From contig NZ_AP018165.1 of assembly GCF_002356335.1 (NCBI RefSeq), forward strand, positions 4,650,001 through 4,714,000: a stretch of DNA of 64,000 bases, read 5' to 3'. Positions 26,833 through 36,188 of the stretch are shown piece after piece; within the stretch, counting starts at the first letter, position 1, and the number at the start of each line of letters is the position of its first letter. This DNA is from [Mycobacterium] stephanolepidis. Lineage in GTDB: Bacteria > Actinomycetota > Actinomycetes > Mycobacteriales > Mycobacteriaceae. Position numbers and translations under genes: made by a program. Below the pieces are notes generated by a model. The model did no database searches. It saw only the letters and a list, made by a program, of their open reading frames with translations, and was not told the origin of the DNA.

Positions 26833-28536
26833 ATGTCAGCCCACGACGCACCTGATATCAAGCCGCGTAGTCGCGACGTCACCGATGGTCTGGAGAAGAC
26901 TGCCGCTCGCGGGATGCTTCGCGCCGTAGGCATGGGTGACGACGATTGGGTCAAGCCGCAGATCGGCGTCGGTTCGTCGTGGAACGAGATCACCCCGTGC
27001 AATATGTCGCTGCAGCGCCTGGCCCAGTCGGTCAAGGAGGGTGTGCACGCGGCCGGAGGTTATCCGCTGGAGTTCGGCACCATCTCGGTGTCCGACGGCA
27101 TCTCGATGGGCCATGAGGGTATGCACTTCTCGCTGGTGTCCCGTGAGGTGATCGCCGACAGCGTCGAGACCGTGATGCAGGCGGAGCGACTGGACGGGTC
27201 CGTGCTGTTGGCCGGATGCGACAAGTCCATCCCCGGGATGCTCATGGCTGCAGCGCGTCTGGATCTGGCCTCGGTGTTCTTCTACAACGGGTCGATCATG
27301 CCCGGCAAGGCCAAGCTGACCGACGGTACGGAGAAGGAAGTCACCATCATCGACGCCTTCGAGGCTGTCGGTGCCTGCGCACGCGGTCTGATGTCGCGTG
27401 AGGACGTCGACATCATCGAGCGCGCCATCTGTCCGGGCGAAGGCGCCTGTGGCGGCATGTACACCGCCAACACGATGGCCAGTGCCGCCGAGGCACTCGG
27501 GATGTCGTTGCCGGGCAGTGCTTCTCCCGTCGCCATCGATAAGCGCCGCGAGGAGTACGCACGCAAGTCGGGAGAGGCCGTGGTGGAGATGCTGCGCCGC
27601 GGGATCACCGCGCGCGACATCCTCACCAAGGAGGCCTTCGAGAACGCCATCGCCGTGGTGATGGCGTTCGGCGGGTCCACCAATGCGGTGTTGCACCTGC
27701 TGGCCATCGCCAAGGAGGCCGAGGTCGACCTCACCCTGGCCGACTTCACCCGCATCGGCAACAAGGTGCCCCACCTGGCCGACGTGAAACCCTTCGGACG
27801 CCATGTGATGAAGGACGTCGACGAGATCGGCGGCGTGCCCGTGGTGATGCGCGCTCTGCTGGATGCCGGGCTGTTGCACGGCGATTGCCTCACGATCACC
27901 GGCCAGACCATGGCCGAGAACCTCGCACATATCGCGCCGCCCGATCCGGACGGCAAGGTGCTGCGCGCCATGAACAACCCCATCCATCCGACAGGTGGCA
28001 TCACGATCCTGCACGGCTCACTGGCGCCGGAGGGTGCCGTGGTGAAGTCGGCCGGCTTCGAGTCGGACGTGTTCGAAGGCACCGCACGGGTTTTCGAACG
28101 GGAGCGAGCAGCGCTCGACGCGCTGGAGGACGGCACCATCACGCACGGCGATGTCGTCGTCATCCGCTACGAGGGCCCCAAGGGCGGCCCCGGTATGCGC
28201 GAAATGCTGGCCATCACCGGTGCCATCAAGGGTGCGGGCCTGGGCAAGGACGTGCTCCTGATGACCGATGGTCGCTTCTCCGGTGGCACTACCGGTCTGT
28301 GTGTCGGGCACATCGCGCCGGAGGCTGTCGATGGCGGGCCCATCGCGTTCGTCGAAGACGGTGACCGCATCCGTCTCGATGTCTCCAACGGCAAGCTGGA
28401 CCTGCTGGTCGACGAGTCAGAACTTGCCGCGCGCCGTGAGGGATTCGAACCGTTGCCGCCGCGGTACAAGACCGGGGTGCTGGCCAAGTACACCAAGCTG
28501 GTGCAGTCGGCGGCTGTCGGAGCGATCTGCGGCTAA
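26833..28536 (+). CDS. ilvD: Dihydroxy-acid dehydratase IlvD
   Basis: 567 aa. Iron-sulfur ligand cysteines are seen in [19 protein letters not shown] and [14 protein letters not shown], and the C-terminal signature [19 protein letters not shown] is intact. It catalyses the third common step of valine, leucine and isoleucine synthesis. Length is normal. It corresponds to Rv0189c in the syntenic order. The stop overlaps that of the convergent SDR gene by 4 nt (CTAA). Confidence 0.96.
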   Translation: MSAHDAPDIKPRSRDVTDGLEKTAARGMLRAVGMGDDDWVKPQIGVGSSWNEITPCNMSLQRLAQSVKEGVHAAGGYPLEFGTISVSDGISMGHEGMHFSLVSREVIADSVETVMQAERLDGSVLLAGCDKSIPGMLMAAARLDLASVFFYNGSIMPGKAKLTDGTEKEVTIIDAFEAVGACARGLMSREDVDIIERAICPGEGACGGMYTANTMASAAEALGMSLPGSASPVAIDKRREEYARKSGEAVVEMLRRGITARDILTKEAFENAIAVVMAFGGSTNAVLHLLAIAKEAEVDLTLADFTRIGNKVPHLADVKPFGRHVMKDVDEIGGVPVVMRALLDAGLLHGDCLTITGQTMAENLAHIAPPDPDGKVLRAMNNPIHPTGGITILHGSLAPEGAVVKSAGFESDVFEGTARVFERERAALDALEDGTITHGDVVVIRYEGPKGGPGMREMLAITGAIKGAGLGKDVLLMTDGRFSGGTTGLCVGHIAPEAVDGGPIAFVEDGDRIRLDVSNGKLDLLVDESELAARREGFEPLPPRYKTGVLAKYTKLVQSAAVGAICG

Positions 28537-29345
28537 GCCTTCCGGCCTCTCTTGAGTGCGGGATGGCTTCGCGCCACCATGCGGGTGAGCAATCCGCGCG
28601 GCAGCAGATGATTGGCGGCCGCACCGATGCGGTTGGCCAGGCCGGGCACGATCACCGTGCGACCGGCCACCATTCCGTCGACAGCAGTCTTGGCCACGGT
28701 CGCCGCGTCCACCCACATGACCTTGGGCATCGCGGCTTCGGCGTCTTCATCGGAGATACCCACCGCCGCGCCAAATCCCGTCTTCACCGGACCCGGGCAC
28801 AGCGTGGCGGCGCTGACGCCGGTGCCGCGCAGCTCCTCGTGCAGCGCGTGGGTGTACGACACCACGAATGCCTTCGCGGCCCCATAGGCGGCCTGCCCGG
28901 GCAGCGGGCCGAAGGCGCCGACCGAGCCGAGGTTCAGCACCGCACCCCTGCCGCGTGCCACCATCTGCGGCACAAAGCGCGAGCAGAGATCCACCACTGC
29001 GCTGACATCCACCTCCACGAGGTTGAGCTCGGCGGCGGGGTCGGATTCGGCCACGGGCCCCGCCGTGCTCAAACCGGCATTGTTGACCAGCACGTCAACC
29101 TCGAGTCCAAGCTCCGCTACGCGCTGAGGCAACCGAGCGCGCTCCTGGGCACTCGAAAGATCAACGGACAGTGCGTAAGCAGTCGGTCCCAGGCTCTCGG
29201 CCAGCTCCTGCAGCCGATCGGCGCGCCGCGCCACCAACACCACGGGATAACTACGCCGGGCGAATTCTCGTGCCAGTTCTTCGCCAATGCCCGATGAGGA
29301 TCCGGTGATCAGGACGGCGGCATCGGCGCGCGGGGAGGGAAGCAC
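28533..29345 (-). CDS. Short-chain dehydrogenase/reductase
   Basis: 270 aa from GTG 29345. Classical SDR motifs: cofactor loop [13 protein letters not shown] near 14, NNAG near 90, Ser in LGSVGAFG, and the active-site [17 protein letters not shown] after the second strand suggests NADP preference (basic residues). The C-terminus has basic residues and a hydrophobic stretch ([14 protein letters not shown]), which may be membrane-associated. Substrate not identifiable from sequence. Confidence 0.85.
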   Translation of the reverse strand: MLPSPRADAAVLITGSSSGIGEELAREFARRSYPVVLVARRADRLQELAESLGPTAYALSVDLSSAQERARLPQRVAELGLEVDVLVNNAGLSTAGPVAESDPAAELNLVEVDVSAVVDLCSRFVPQMVARGRGAVLNLGSVGAFGPLPGQAAYGAAKAFVVSYTHALHEELRGTGVSAATLCPGPVKTGFGAAVGISDEDAEAAMPKVMWVDAATVAKTAVDGMVAGRTVIVPGLANRIGAAANHLLPRGLLTRMVARSHPALKRGRKA

Positions 29346-29396
29346 CCACTGAGCCTATGCCGCCGGCAGTGCGGCGACGGCGGGAAATCTTCGGGG

Positions 29397-30122
29397 CTAC
29401 GGGAGGCGTGCGGGATCTCGGTAACGCTGCGCGTTCCGTTCGATTTCCCCCGGTTCTGGCAGCGGCTCCTCGCTGTCGAGGTAGACACCGCCCGCACGCA
29501 GGCTGTCCTCCACGATGAGCCAGATACGCCGAACCAGACTCTCGATCAATCGCTCTTGCGAGGTCTCCCCCGGCTGGTCCAGCCAGTAACTCACCGAGGT
29601 CTCGGCCATCCCGACAATGCCCATCGCCAGGAGCTCGGCATCGACATCAACCCCGAATGCTTCAAGGTAGACGGCGAACACCCGTGAAAGATGCAGTCCC
29701 GCAGATATTTTGATATCGGCAATGGCGTCGGGCGCATCCGAGCCCTCGGAGAGCGAGCATCGCGCAAGATACCGATACAGATTGCGGTGCCCGACCAGAA
29801 AACGGACGTACGCACCGATACCCGCCTCGATGATCTGTGCCATCGAGCCGAGCGGCTGCCATACCGGCGCAAGCTCGGCGATGATCATGTCGCCTGCCCG
29901 CCGAGCCACGGCGCGCTGTAAGTCCGCGGCGCCGTCGAAGTGCCGATAGAGCTTTGTTCGGGTGACCCCCACATAGACCGCGATCTGCTCCGTGGACGTC
30001 TGCGGACCGTGCTCGGCAATGGCGGCAAGGGCGGCCTCGACGAACTCGGCCCGGCGCCGTTCGCGCTGGCCATCCCACCTGCCAGCTGGGAGTTCTTGGC
30101 TGTCGGGCTGCACGAAGCTCAC
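29397..30122 (-). CDS. TetR-family regulator divergent from aldehyde dehydrogenase gene
   Basis: About 241 aa if GTG 30122 is used. GTG 30146 is also in frame but lies inside the palindrome 30136-30152, so the shorter form is preferred. HTH: RRAEFVEAALAAIAEHGPQ then TEQIAVYVGVTRTKLYRHF (residues ~20-65). The C-terminal domain is helical, ligand unknown. It probably represses the aldehyde dehydrogenase gene and itself through the palindrome between them. Confidence 0.8.
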   Translation of the reverse strand: MSFVQPDSQELPAGRWDGQRERRRAEFVEAALAAIAEHGPQTSTEQIAVYVGVTRTKLYRHFDGAADLQRAVARRAGDMIIAELAPVWQPLGSMAQIIEAGIGAYVRFLVGHRNLYRYLARCSLSEGSDAPDAIADIKISAGLHLSRVFAVYLEAFGVDVDAELLAMGIVGMAETSVSYWLDQPGETSQERLIESLVRRIWLIVEDSLRAGGVYLDSEEPLPEPGEIERNAQRYRDPARLP

Positions 30123-30135
30123 TCTAGCAATGGGG

Positions 30136-30152
30136 TGGTACGTCACGTACCA
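30136..30152. promoter_or_regulatory. 17-bp palindromic operator
   Basis: TGGTACGTCACGTACCA is a perfect palindrome centred on base 30144, in the gap between a TetR gene and the aldehyde dehydrogenase gene. Size and symmetry are typical of TetR-family operators. Confidence 0.75.
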
Positions 30153-30209
30153 TGTGACCCACCGAACACAATCACCACCCGACTTCGATTAGAGCGCGAG
30201 CTGACATCC

Positions 30210-31928
30210 ATGACCGACGTACAGATCGAATCCCCCGTCGACCAAGCCCTGGAGGACTTGACCGAAGGCGAAAAGGCCTGGGCCAAAACCTCGTTGGCAG
30301 ATCGTTTGCGCTTGTTGGCGGATACCCGCCAGCGCGTGATCGACAATGCGCACCAGTGGGTGCAGGCGGCGGCCTTCCAGATCAAGAAGCTCGACCCGGA
30401 ATCTCCCCTGGTCGGCGAGGAATGGATCTCGGGCCCGTACGCCGTGGCGGGGGCCATCGCCTCCCTGATCGCCAGCCTGGAGCAGCTCCAAGCCGGTCAG
30501 AGCCCGCTTCAGGACGCCGAATTCGGTGTCACTCCCGGCGGTCGTACGACGGTTTCGGTGTTGCCGCTCAACATCTTCGACAAGCTGCTGCTGTCCGGGT
30601 TCAGCGCCGAGCTGTGGTTGCAGCCCGGTGTGGATAAGGCCGAGGCGTTGCGCACGGCCGGCCTGGCGCAGCGTGACCCCAGCCGCACCCAGGGTGTCGG
30701 CGCGGTGCTCGGCGCAGGCAACATCACCTCGATCGCGCCCCTGGACACCCTGTACGAACTCTTCGCGAACAACCGCGTGGTGGCCCTCAAGCTCAACCCC
30801 ATCACCGATCCACTGCTGCCGGTGTTCACCAAGGTCCTGCAGCCCTTCATCGCGATCGGCGCGGTACGGATCCTGACCGGCGGCGCCGACGTCGGCACCT
30901 ACCTGGTGCACCATCGGCTGGTTGATCACGTCCATATGACCGGCAGCTCGGTCACCCACGACGCGATCGTGTTCGGCACCGGCGAGGAAGGTGCACAGCG
31001 CAAGGCCGCCAACCAACCGGTCCTGGACAAGGCCATCACCAGCGAGCTCGGCGGTGTTTCGCCGACCATCGTGGTGCCCGGCCAGTGGAGCTCCTCCGAT
31101 ATCGAGTTCCAGACCCGGCACATCGCCACCCAGCGGTTACACAACAACGGCTACAACTGCATCGCCTCGCAGGTCGTGGTGCTCTCGAAGGCCTGGCCAC
31201 AGCGCGAAGAGTTCCTCGCCGCGCTGCGCAAGGCCGTCGACGAGGCGCCACCCCGTCCGGCCTACTACCCCGGTTCAGACGACCGGGTCGCCGGTGCGCA
31301 ACAGTCCTACCCCGACGCCGAGCGCCTCGGACAGAACGGCGCGCGCGTGCTCGTGGTCGATCCGGAGGATCGCACGGCTCTGCTGCGTACCGAGTACTTC
31401 GGGCCGGTCCTGGGCGTCATCGAACTCGATATCGCCAATGACCCGGACGGAGCCCTCTTCCTGCAGGAGGCCGCACGAGTCGCCAATGACGAGTTCGTCG
31501 GAACGCTCGGCGTCAATGTGCTCGCGCACCCCGACACCATCAAGGCGCTGGGATCGCGTTTCGAGACCTTGGTCGAAGACCTGCGGTACGGCACCGTCGC
31601 GATCAACGCCTGGACCGGGGTGGGATATCTGACCCCCTCCGCGACGTGGGGCGCATTCCCCGGCCACGTGCTCAAAGACGTACAAAGCGGGATCGGCGTG
31701 GTACACAACGGCTTCCTGGTCGAGAAGCCGGAACGTACCGTGGTCCGCGGCCCCTTCCGGCCATTCCCGCGGTCCTTTGCACATGGCGAATGGGCTCTGT
31801 CCCCGAAGCCACCGTGGTTCGTGAGCAATGCCACAGCGGCGGGCACCGGCGAACTGCTGGTCGACTTCGCCGGTAAGCCCAGCCTGCTGAAAGTCCCTCG
31901 GATCTTCATCTCCGCGCTACGCGGCTGA
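30210..31928 (+). CDS. Aldehyde dehydrogenase superfamily protein
   Basis: 572 aa from ATG 30210, longer than the usual ~480-500. The general base Glu is in TSELGGVSP and the nucleophile Cys in NGYNCIASQ (about residues 276-313). NAD-binding strands include GAGNITSIAPLD and MTGSSVTHDAIVFG. The extra length is in the ~140-residue N-terminal region and a ~50-residue C-terminal tail (EWALSPKPPWFVS). The substrate is unknown. The divergent TetR and the operator at 30136 suggest induction by a specific compound. Confidence 0.85.
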   Translation: MTDVQIESPVDQALEDLTEGEKAWAKTSLADRLRLLADTRQRVIDNAHQWVQAAAFQIKKLDPESPLVGEEWISGPYAVAGAIASLIASLEQLQAGQSPLQDAEFGVTPGGRTTVSVLPLNIFDKLLLSGFSAELWLQPGVDKAEALRTAGLAQRDPSRTQGVGAVLGAGNITSIAPLDTLYELFANNRVVALKLNPITDPLLPVFTKVLQPFIAIGAVRILTGGADVGTYLVHHRLVDHVHMTGSSVTHDAIVFGTGEEGAQRKAANQPVLDKAITSELGGVSPTIVVPGQWSSSDIEFQTRHIATQRLHNNGYNCIASQVVVLSKAWPQREEFLAALRKAVDEAPPRPAYYPGSDDRVAGAQQSYPDAERLGQNGARVLVVDPEDRTALLRTEYFGPVLGVIELDIANDPDGALFLQEAARVANDEFVGTLGVNVLAHPDTIKALGSRFETLVEDLRYGTVAINAWTGVGYLTPSATWGAFPGHVLKDVQSGIGVVHNGFLVEKPERTVVRGPFRPFPRSFAHGEWALSPKPPWFVSNATAAGTGELLVDFAGKPSLLKVPRIFISALRG

Positions 31929-31977
31929 CGCGAATCACGTTGCCCAGCACCATCTCGGTGCGGCGTAATGTCGGGTC

Positions 31978-32627
31978 ATGGGCAACGCAGAGAGCCGCTG
32001 GGTAGAAGTCGACGAGTACCTGGAGCGCACAGTCGCTGCCGATGCCGCCGAGCTGGACCATATTCGGCAGGCGCAGGAGGACGGCGGTCTGCCGGATATC
32101 GCGGTATCGGCCGCGCAGGGCAAGTTCCTGTACCTGTTGGCAACGATCGCCAAGGCCAGCCGCGTGCTGGAGATCGGCACGCTCGGTGGGTACAGCACCG
32201 CGTGGCTCGCCAAGGCGGTACTGTACCCGCCGAGGGTGCCGTGGTGACACTGGAGTTCGAGCCCAAACATGCCTCCGTCGCGCAGGCAAGCCTGCAACGC
32301 GCCGGCCTAGGCGAGCGTGTGGAGGTTCTGGTGGGCCCGGCACTCGATTCGCTGCCCTCAGTGCAGGGGCCGTTCGATTTGGTGTTCATCGACGCCGACA
32401 AATCCAACAACCCGGGCTACCTCGATTGGGCACTGCGGATCACCAAACCCGGGGCAGTCATCTTGGTGGACAACGTTATTCGCTGGATCTCGGACGAAGG
32501 CCCGAACGCCGAAGGGACCCGCCAAGCTTTGGAGTGGCTGGGTTCCGATCCGCGTCTGGATGCCACCGCGCTGCCGACGGTGGACGTCAAGGGCTGGGAC
32601 GGGCTGGCGATCGCCGTCGTGCGCTAA
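31978..32627 (+). pseudogene. SAM-dependent O-methyltransferase interrupted by a frameshift (Rv0187-like)
   Basis: The first frame (31978-32247, 89 aa) covers the N-terminus and SAM motif I (VLEIGTLGGYSTAWLAKA) and ends at TGA 32245. Homology resumes in another frame from about 32231 (AEGAVVTLEFEPKHASVAQA), with FDLVFIDADKSNNPGYLDWAL, VILVDNVI and a normal C-terminus (stop 32625). Joined, they make a full catechol O-methyltransferase-like protein of ~216 aa. A one-base deletion between 32219 and 32240 would explain the change of phase. The second frame could also start at GTG 32244, which overlaps the TGA (GTGA). It is either a broken gene, a sequencing error, or a coupled split gene. It is the expected neighbour by synteny. 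Confidence 0.8.
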
Positions 32628-33130
32628 CGCGCCCCCTCACGGGCGTACACGGTGCGCAAGACGAACTCAACCTCCGGCCCCATGGCAAGCCCGGCCAACT
32701 CTGGATAGAGGGCCACGAAATCGTGCCCGTGCGCCGGAGCGTCGTGCGGGCACAGGTGATGCGCCAGCTCATGCAGGATCACCAGTTCCCGCATGGCCCA
32801 GGCACTCCCGTTGCGATCGTCGGGAACGGCTATGGCCGCCCGGTCTCCGTCGCACTCGTAATGCGCAGCCGTCGCACCGCGACGGGCACGCACCGTGACG
32901 GGTCCAGCGATCCATCTACTCGCCACGAGGGCCAGCACGTCATCGACATATCGCTGCACCGATTCCACCGACGCGAAGCGCGCCTCGGGTGGGAGCGTCA
33001 ACCTAGTACCGAAGAAAACGATATCGCGCTGACTGTGGCTCGCCGCCCGCTCGAACATGGTGCGCACGAATTCCTCGGCCGCGTATACTTTGGCGCGCCG
33101 GGAATCACGTGGCCGTGGCTGATCGCTCAG
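32624..33130 (-). CDS. Zinc-type metallohydrolase (TIGR04338-like), probable CTG start
   Basis: 168 aa if begun at CTG 33130, 147 aa from the first ATG (33067). The metal site is ILHELAHHLCPHDAPAHGHDF, an HExxH motif followed by downstream His residues. Upstream of the ATG the frame encodes RDSRRAKVYAAEEFVRTMF, which looks like the conserved N-terminus of the family. No ATG, GTG or TTG lies upstream to cover it, but CTG 33130 has GGAG 5 nt before it and overlaps the DUF2786 stop as CTGA. Function is unknown. The pair with the DUF2786 gene is conserved in mycobacteria as I recall it. Confidence 0.75.
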   Translation of the reverse strand: MSDQPRPRDSRRAKVYAAEEFVRTMFERAASHSQRDIVFFGTRLTLPPEARFASVESVQRYVDDVLALVASRWIAGPVTVRARRGATAAHYECDGDRAAIAVPDDRNGSAWAMRELVILHELAHHLCPHDAPAHGHDFVALYPELAGLAMGPEVEFVLRTVYAREGAR

Positions 33131-33879
33131 TTCTGCTCCAATACGCCACGCGCACCTGCCAGTTCCGGGCTGTTCCCAAGCCTGGCCCGGCGGCCCGCAC
33201 GATCACCCGCACGCCGGGCGTGCGAGGAGTAACCGGCCTGCGCGCTCACCGCACGCCACCGACCGCGGGCCGTCGAGGCACCCTTGTAGAAGTCACGCAG
33301 CTCGATGTCCTTGTCACGCAATACCAGTTCGGTTCCCGTGCCCCGTTTCTCGGTCTTGACCGCCTCGGCGCGCGCCTCCTGCCGAGCGTCGGTCAGCCGC
33401 TGCCCCACCCGTGTGCCGAACGCCAGCTGGAAGTTCAGACGGGCCGTGATGGTGGGCGTGGGCCGGTGCGCACCGGAACCGATGTACGTGTCCGAGGCCC
33501 TGACCATCTGGACGACCAGGCTGGCATAGAGCGCGTGGACGGCATCGATGTCCTCGGCGAAGCCGTAGGCATACACATACGTCGAGTTGGATGCGACGTC
33601 ACACGTGACGTCATTGGCACCGGCGATCAACGCGAACAGGTTCACATAGGTCCGCAGGCCACGGGTGCCCGCCTCGCCGATGGTGATGGTGCGCTGGGTG
33701 GGCCGCGCCTGGGCATCTCGTTTGGCGGAGTGCGCACGGGCGACCGCCAAGTCGATCGAGGTCGCGGTGGCAAGGCGTTGCGCCGCCGCCATGAAGGCCT
33801 CGGCCTCATGGGCGTTGTCCGTGCCCTCGGCCTGGCGGAGCAGTGCGGCGATCCGCGAGAGCTGCTTGTCCTCTGTCAC
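33127..33879 (-). CDS. DUF2786 domain protein
   Basis: 250 aa from GTG 33879. The DUF2786 domain is at the N-terminus (LSRIAALLRQAEGTDNAHEAEAFMAAAQRLA, residues ~6-36, with the A-x-x-R-L-A pattern). The rest is a mixed alpha/beta region with a YVYAYGFAEDIDAVHALY stretch, and the C-terminus is Arg-rich (RRAGDRAGRRARLGNSP). Function unknown. Its TGA overlaps the probable CTG start of the metallohydrolase gene, so the two are likely one operon. Confidence 0.8.
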   Translation of the reverse strand: MTEDKQLSRIAALLRQAEGTDNAHEAEAFMAAAQRLATATSIDLAVARAHSAKRDAQARPTQRTITIGEAGTRGLRTYVNLFALIAGANDVTCDVASNSTYVYAYGFAEDIDAVHALYASLVVQMVRASDTYIGSGAHRPTPTITARLNFQLAFGTRVGQRLTDARQEARAEAVKTEKRGTGTELVLRDKDIELRDFYKGASTARGRWRAVSAQAGYSSHARRAGDRAGRRARLGNSPELAGARGVLEQN

Positions 33880-33938
33880 GAAGGCCAGACTAGGCGAGCG
33901 CGGGGACATGCGGCCGCAGCAAGCCCCGCCGAAACTTA

Positions 33939-33956
33939 TGACAACACTGATTGTCA
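33939..33956. promoter_or_regulatory. Inverted repeat upstream of the MpaB-type oxygenase gene
   Basis: TGACAA-6 nt-TTGTCA (33939-33956) lies 60 nt before the GTG start of the oxygenase gene, within a locally AT-rich stretch. It looks like a site for a TetR- or GntR-like regulator; none is encoded next to it. Confidence 0.5.
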
Positions 33957-34015
33957 AATAGTTAGCTTTGTGTTTCGATACTCGGACATGATCGCGGCGA
34001 GAAAGTGGAGACCAC

Positions 34016-35275
34016 GTGACAGTTCTAGAACACGCTGCACTGCCTACGGCATACGAAGCACACCTCGCGGACCCTGCTCCAGCACAGACCAGAGTGCGGA
34101 ACGCCTTAAAGCGATGGACAGCTTTCGACCTGATGCCCTCCGATGAGGTGGTACGCAAGTATGGAGAAGGCCTCTGGATAACAGATCCCGTCGCAGAGAA
34201 GTTCGTCGAGGAGGTGTACTACGGGGAGATCGGTCCCGAGCGTGGCCGCGCCATGGTTGAACATGCGCTCACCGAAGGGATCGGCGCCGTCAATGACGCA
34301 CCCGAGTCGATGCGAGCGTTATTCGCCGAGTTCGACACAATGCCGACGTGGGCTGACCCAGAGCTTATCGAAGCTGGCGCCGCGGTATGGCGGCGATGGG
34401 GCTACGACATGGGTTCCTTCGCCAACGCAAGCACTATGGACACCTATACGGAAGGCTGGCTGGCGATCCCGCTCTCGCTCGCCGGCGGCTATGCGGGCGA
34501 AGGTGCGATGCACCGCTATCTCGAAACCAGCCGATGGTGGCTGGAGTGCTCACGCCCCGGTGCCGCCCTGGACCGGTACTCCACCGCCCGACAGTTGACG
34601 ATGAAGATCCGCATCATGCACGTGTCCGTACGCCGCGGCGTGTCCAAGCACCCGGAATGGCAACAAGAGCAGTGGGGGGCGCCGATCAGCCAATCGGAGA
34701 TGCTGTTGACACTCATCGGCGGCAGTGTGGCGCCCGGACTCGGACTGTGGACCACTGGTTACCTCACTACCAGGTCGGAAATCCTTGCTTCGCTGCATTT
34801 CTGCAGATACCTGGGATATCTGCTTGGAGTGCGGTGCGACGACATCTACCCGCGTACGGTCATCGATGGTCTACGGATCCTGTACCACTTCGACTCCACC
34901 CGTGCCTACGATGGCGGTGAGGCGTCCCACGAACTCGTGGAGTCCTTCGTCCCGTCATTCACGCCGAGCGCCAGTTCGACGCGGGTCAATCGGCTTCGGG
35001 GAATGTTCCATCTGCAGCTTCAGGCAGGTTTCACACGGCTGTTCATGCTGCCGTGGAACCGCAAGCTCTATCGAATTCCCAACGGCTGGCTCGGCACCGC
35101 AGTACTTGTGGCACGAGCGCCCTTCATCGCCGCGATAGAACTCGCTCGTCATGCAGTCCCCGCAGTAGACCGACGCTGGCAGAAAGGCAAGATGCGGCGC
35201 TGGGAACGCTGGATCGACTGGCAGTCAGGTGCGCACACCCATGACTTCCGCGATCTGTCACAGATGCGTAGATAG
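34016..35275 (+). CDS. Oxygenase MpaB-family (DUF2236) protein
   Basis: 419 aa from GTG 34016 with GTGGAG 5 nt upstream. The DUF2236/latex-clearing-protein-like fold is suggested by EGAMHRYLETSRWW, the LTMKIRIMHVSVRRGV segment (haem-ligand-type Arg/His region), and SQSEMLLTLIGGSVAPGLGL. The fold is mostly helical. Family members include the rubber oxygenase Lcp and fungal MpaB and are haem- or metal-dependent. The substrate here is not known. Codon use appears slightly different from the neighbours (more A/T third positions), which could hint at transfer. Confidence 0.78.
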   Translation: MTVLEHAALPTAYEAHLADPAPAQTRVRNALKRWTAFDLMPSDEVVRKYGEGLWITDPVAEKFVEEVYYGEIGPERGRAMVEHALTEGIGAVNDAPESMRALFAEFDTMPTWADPELIEAGAAVWRRWGYDMGSFANASTMDTYTEGWLAIPLSLAGGYAGEGAMHRYLETSRWWLECSRPGAALDRYSTARQLTMKIRIMHVSVRRGVSKHPEWQQEQWGAPISQSEMLLTLIGGSVAPGLGLWTTGYLTTRSEILASLHFCRYLGYLLGVRCDDIYPRTVIDGLRILYHFDSTRAYDGGEASHELVESFVPSFTPSASSTRVNRLRGMFHLQLQAGFTRLFMLPWNRKLYRIPNGWLGTAVLVARAPFIAAIELARHAVPAVDRRWQKGKMRRWERWIDWQSGAHTHDFRDLSQMRR

Positions 35276-35289
35276 CGGCCGCTGTCCCG

Positions 35290-36159
<870 letters not shown>

Positions 36160-36162
36160 TCA

Positions 36163-36180
36163 ACTAGAACACGTTCTAGT
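36163..36180. promoter_or_regulatory. KstR-consensus box between lipase and DUF3556 genes
   Basis: An 18-bp perfect palindrome in the form of arms ACTAGAAC and GTTCTAGT around AC. The core TAGAACACGTTCTA (36165-36178) fits the KstR consensus TnnAACnnGTTnnA exactly. It ends 8 nt before the DUF3556 start and 40 nt from the lipase start, so it can block either promoter. Other TetR proteins recognise similar sites, so KstR is the best but not the only candidate. Confidence 0.7.
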
Positions 36181-36188
36181 GTGGGGTC

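Noticed and set aside
26836..28014. Long antisense frame opposite ilvD
   Set aside because: It mirrors a conserved gene in GC-rich DNA, its protein is His/Gly-rich without any domain, and ilvD codons explain it.
31929..31977. Copper metallothionein MymT gene next to the O-methyltransferase
   Set aside because: In M. tuberculosis mymT lies near Rv0187, but here only 49 bp are available and no Cys-rich frame is present.
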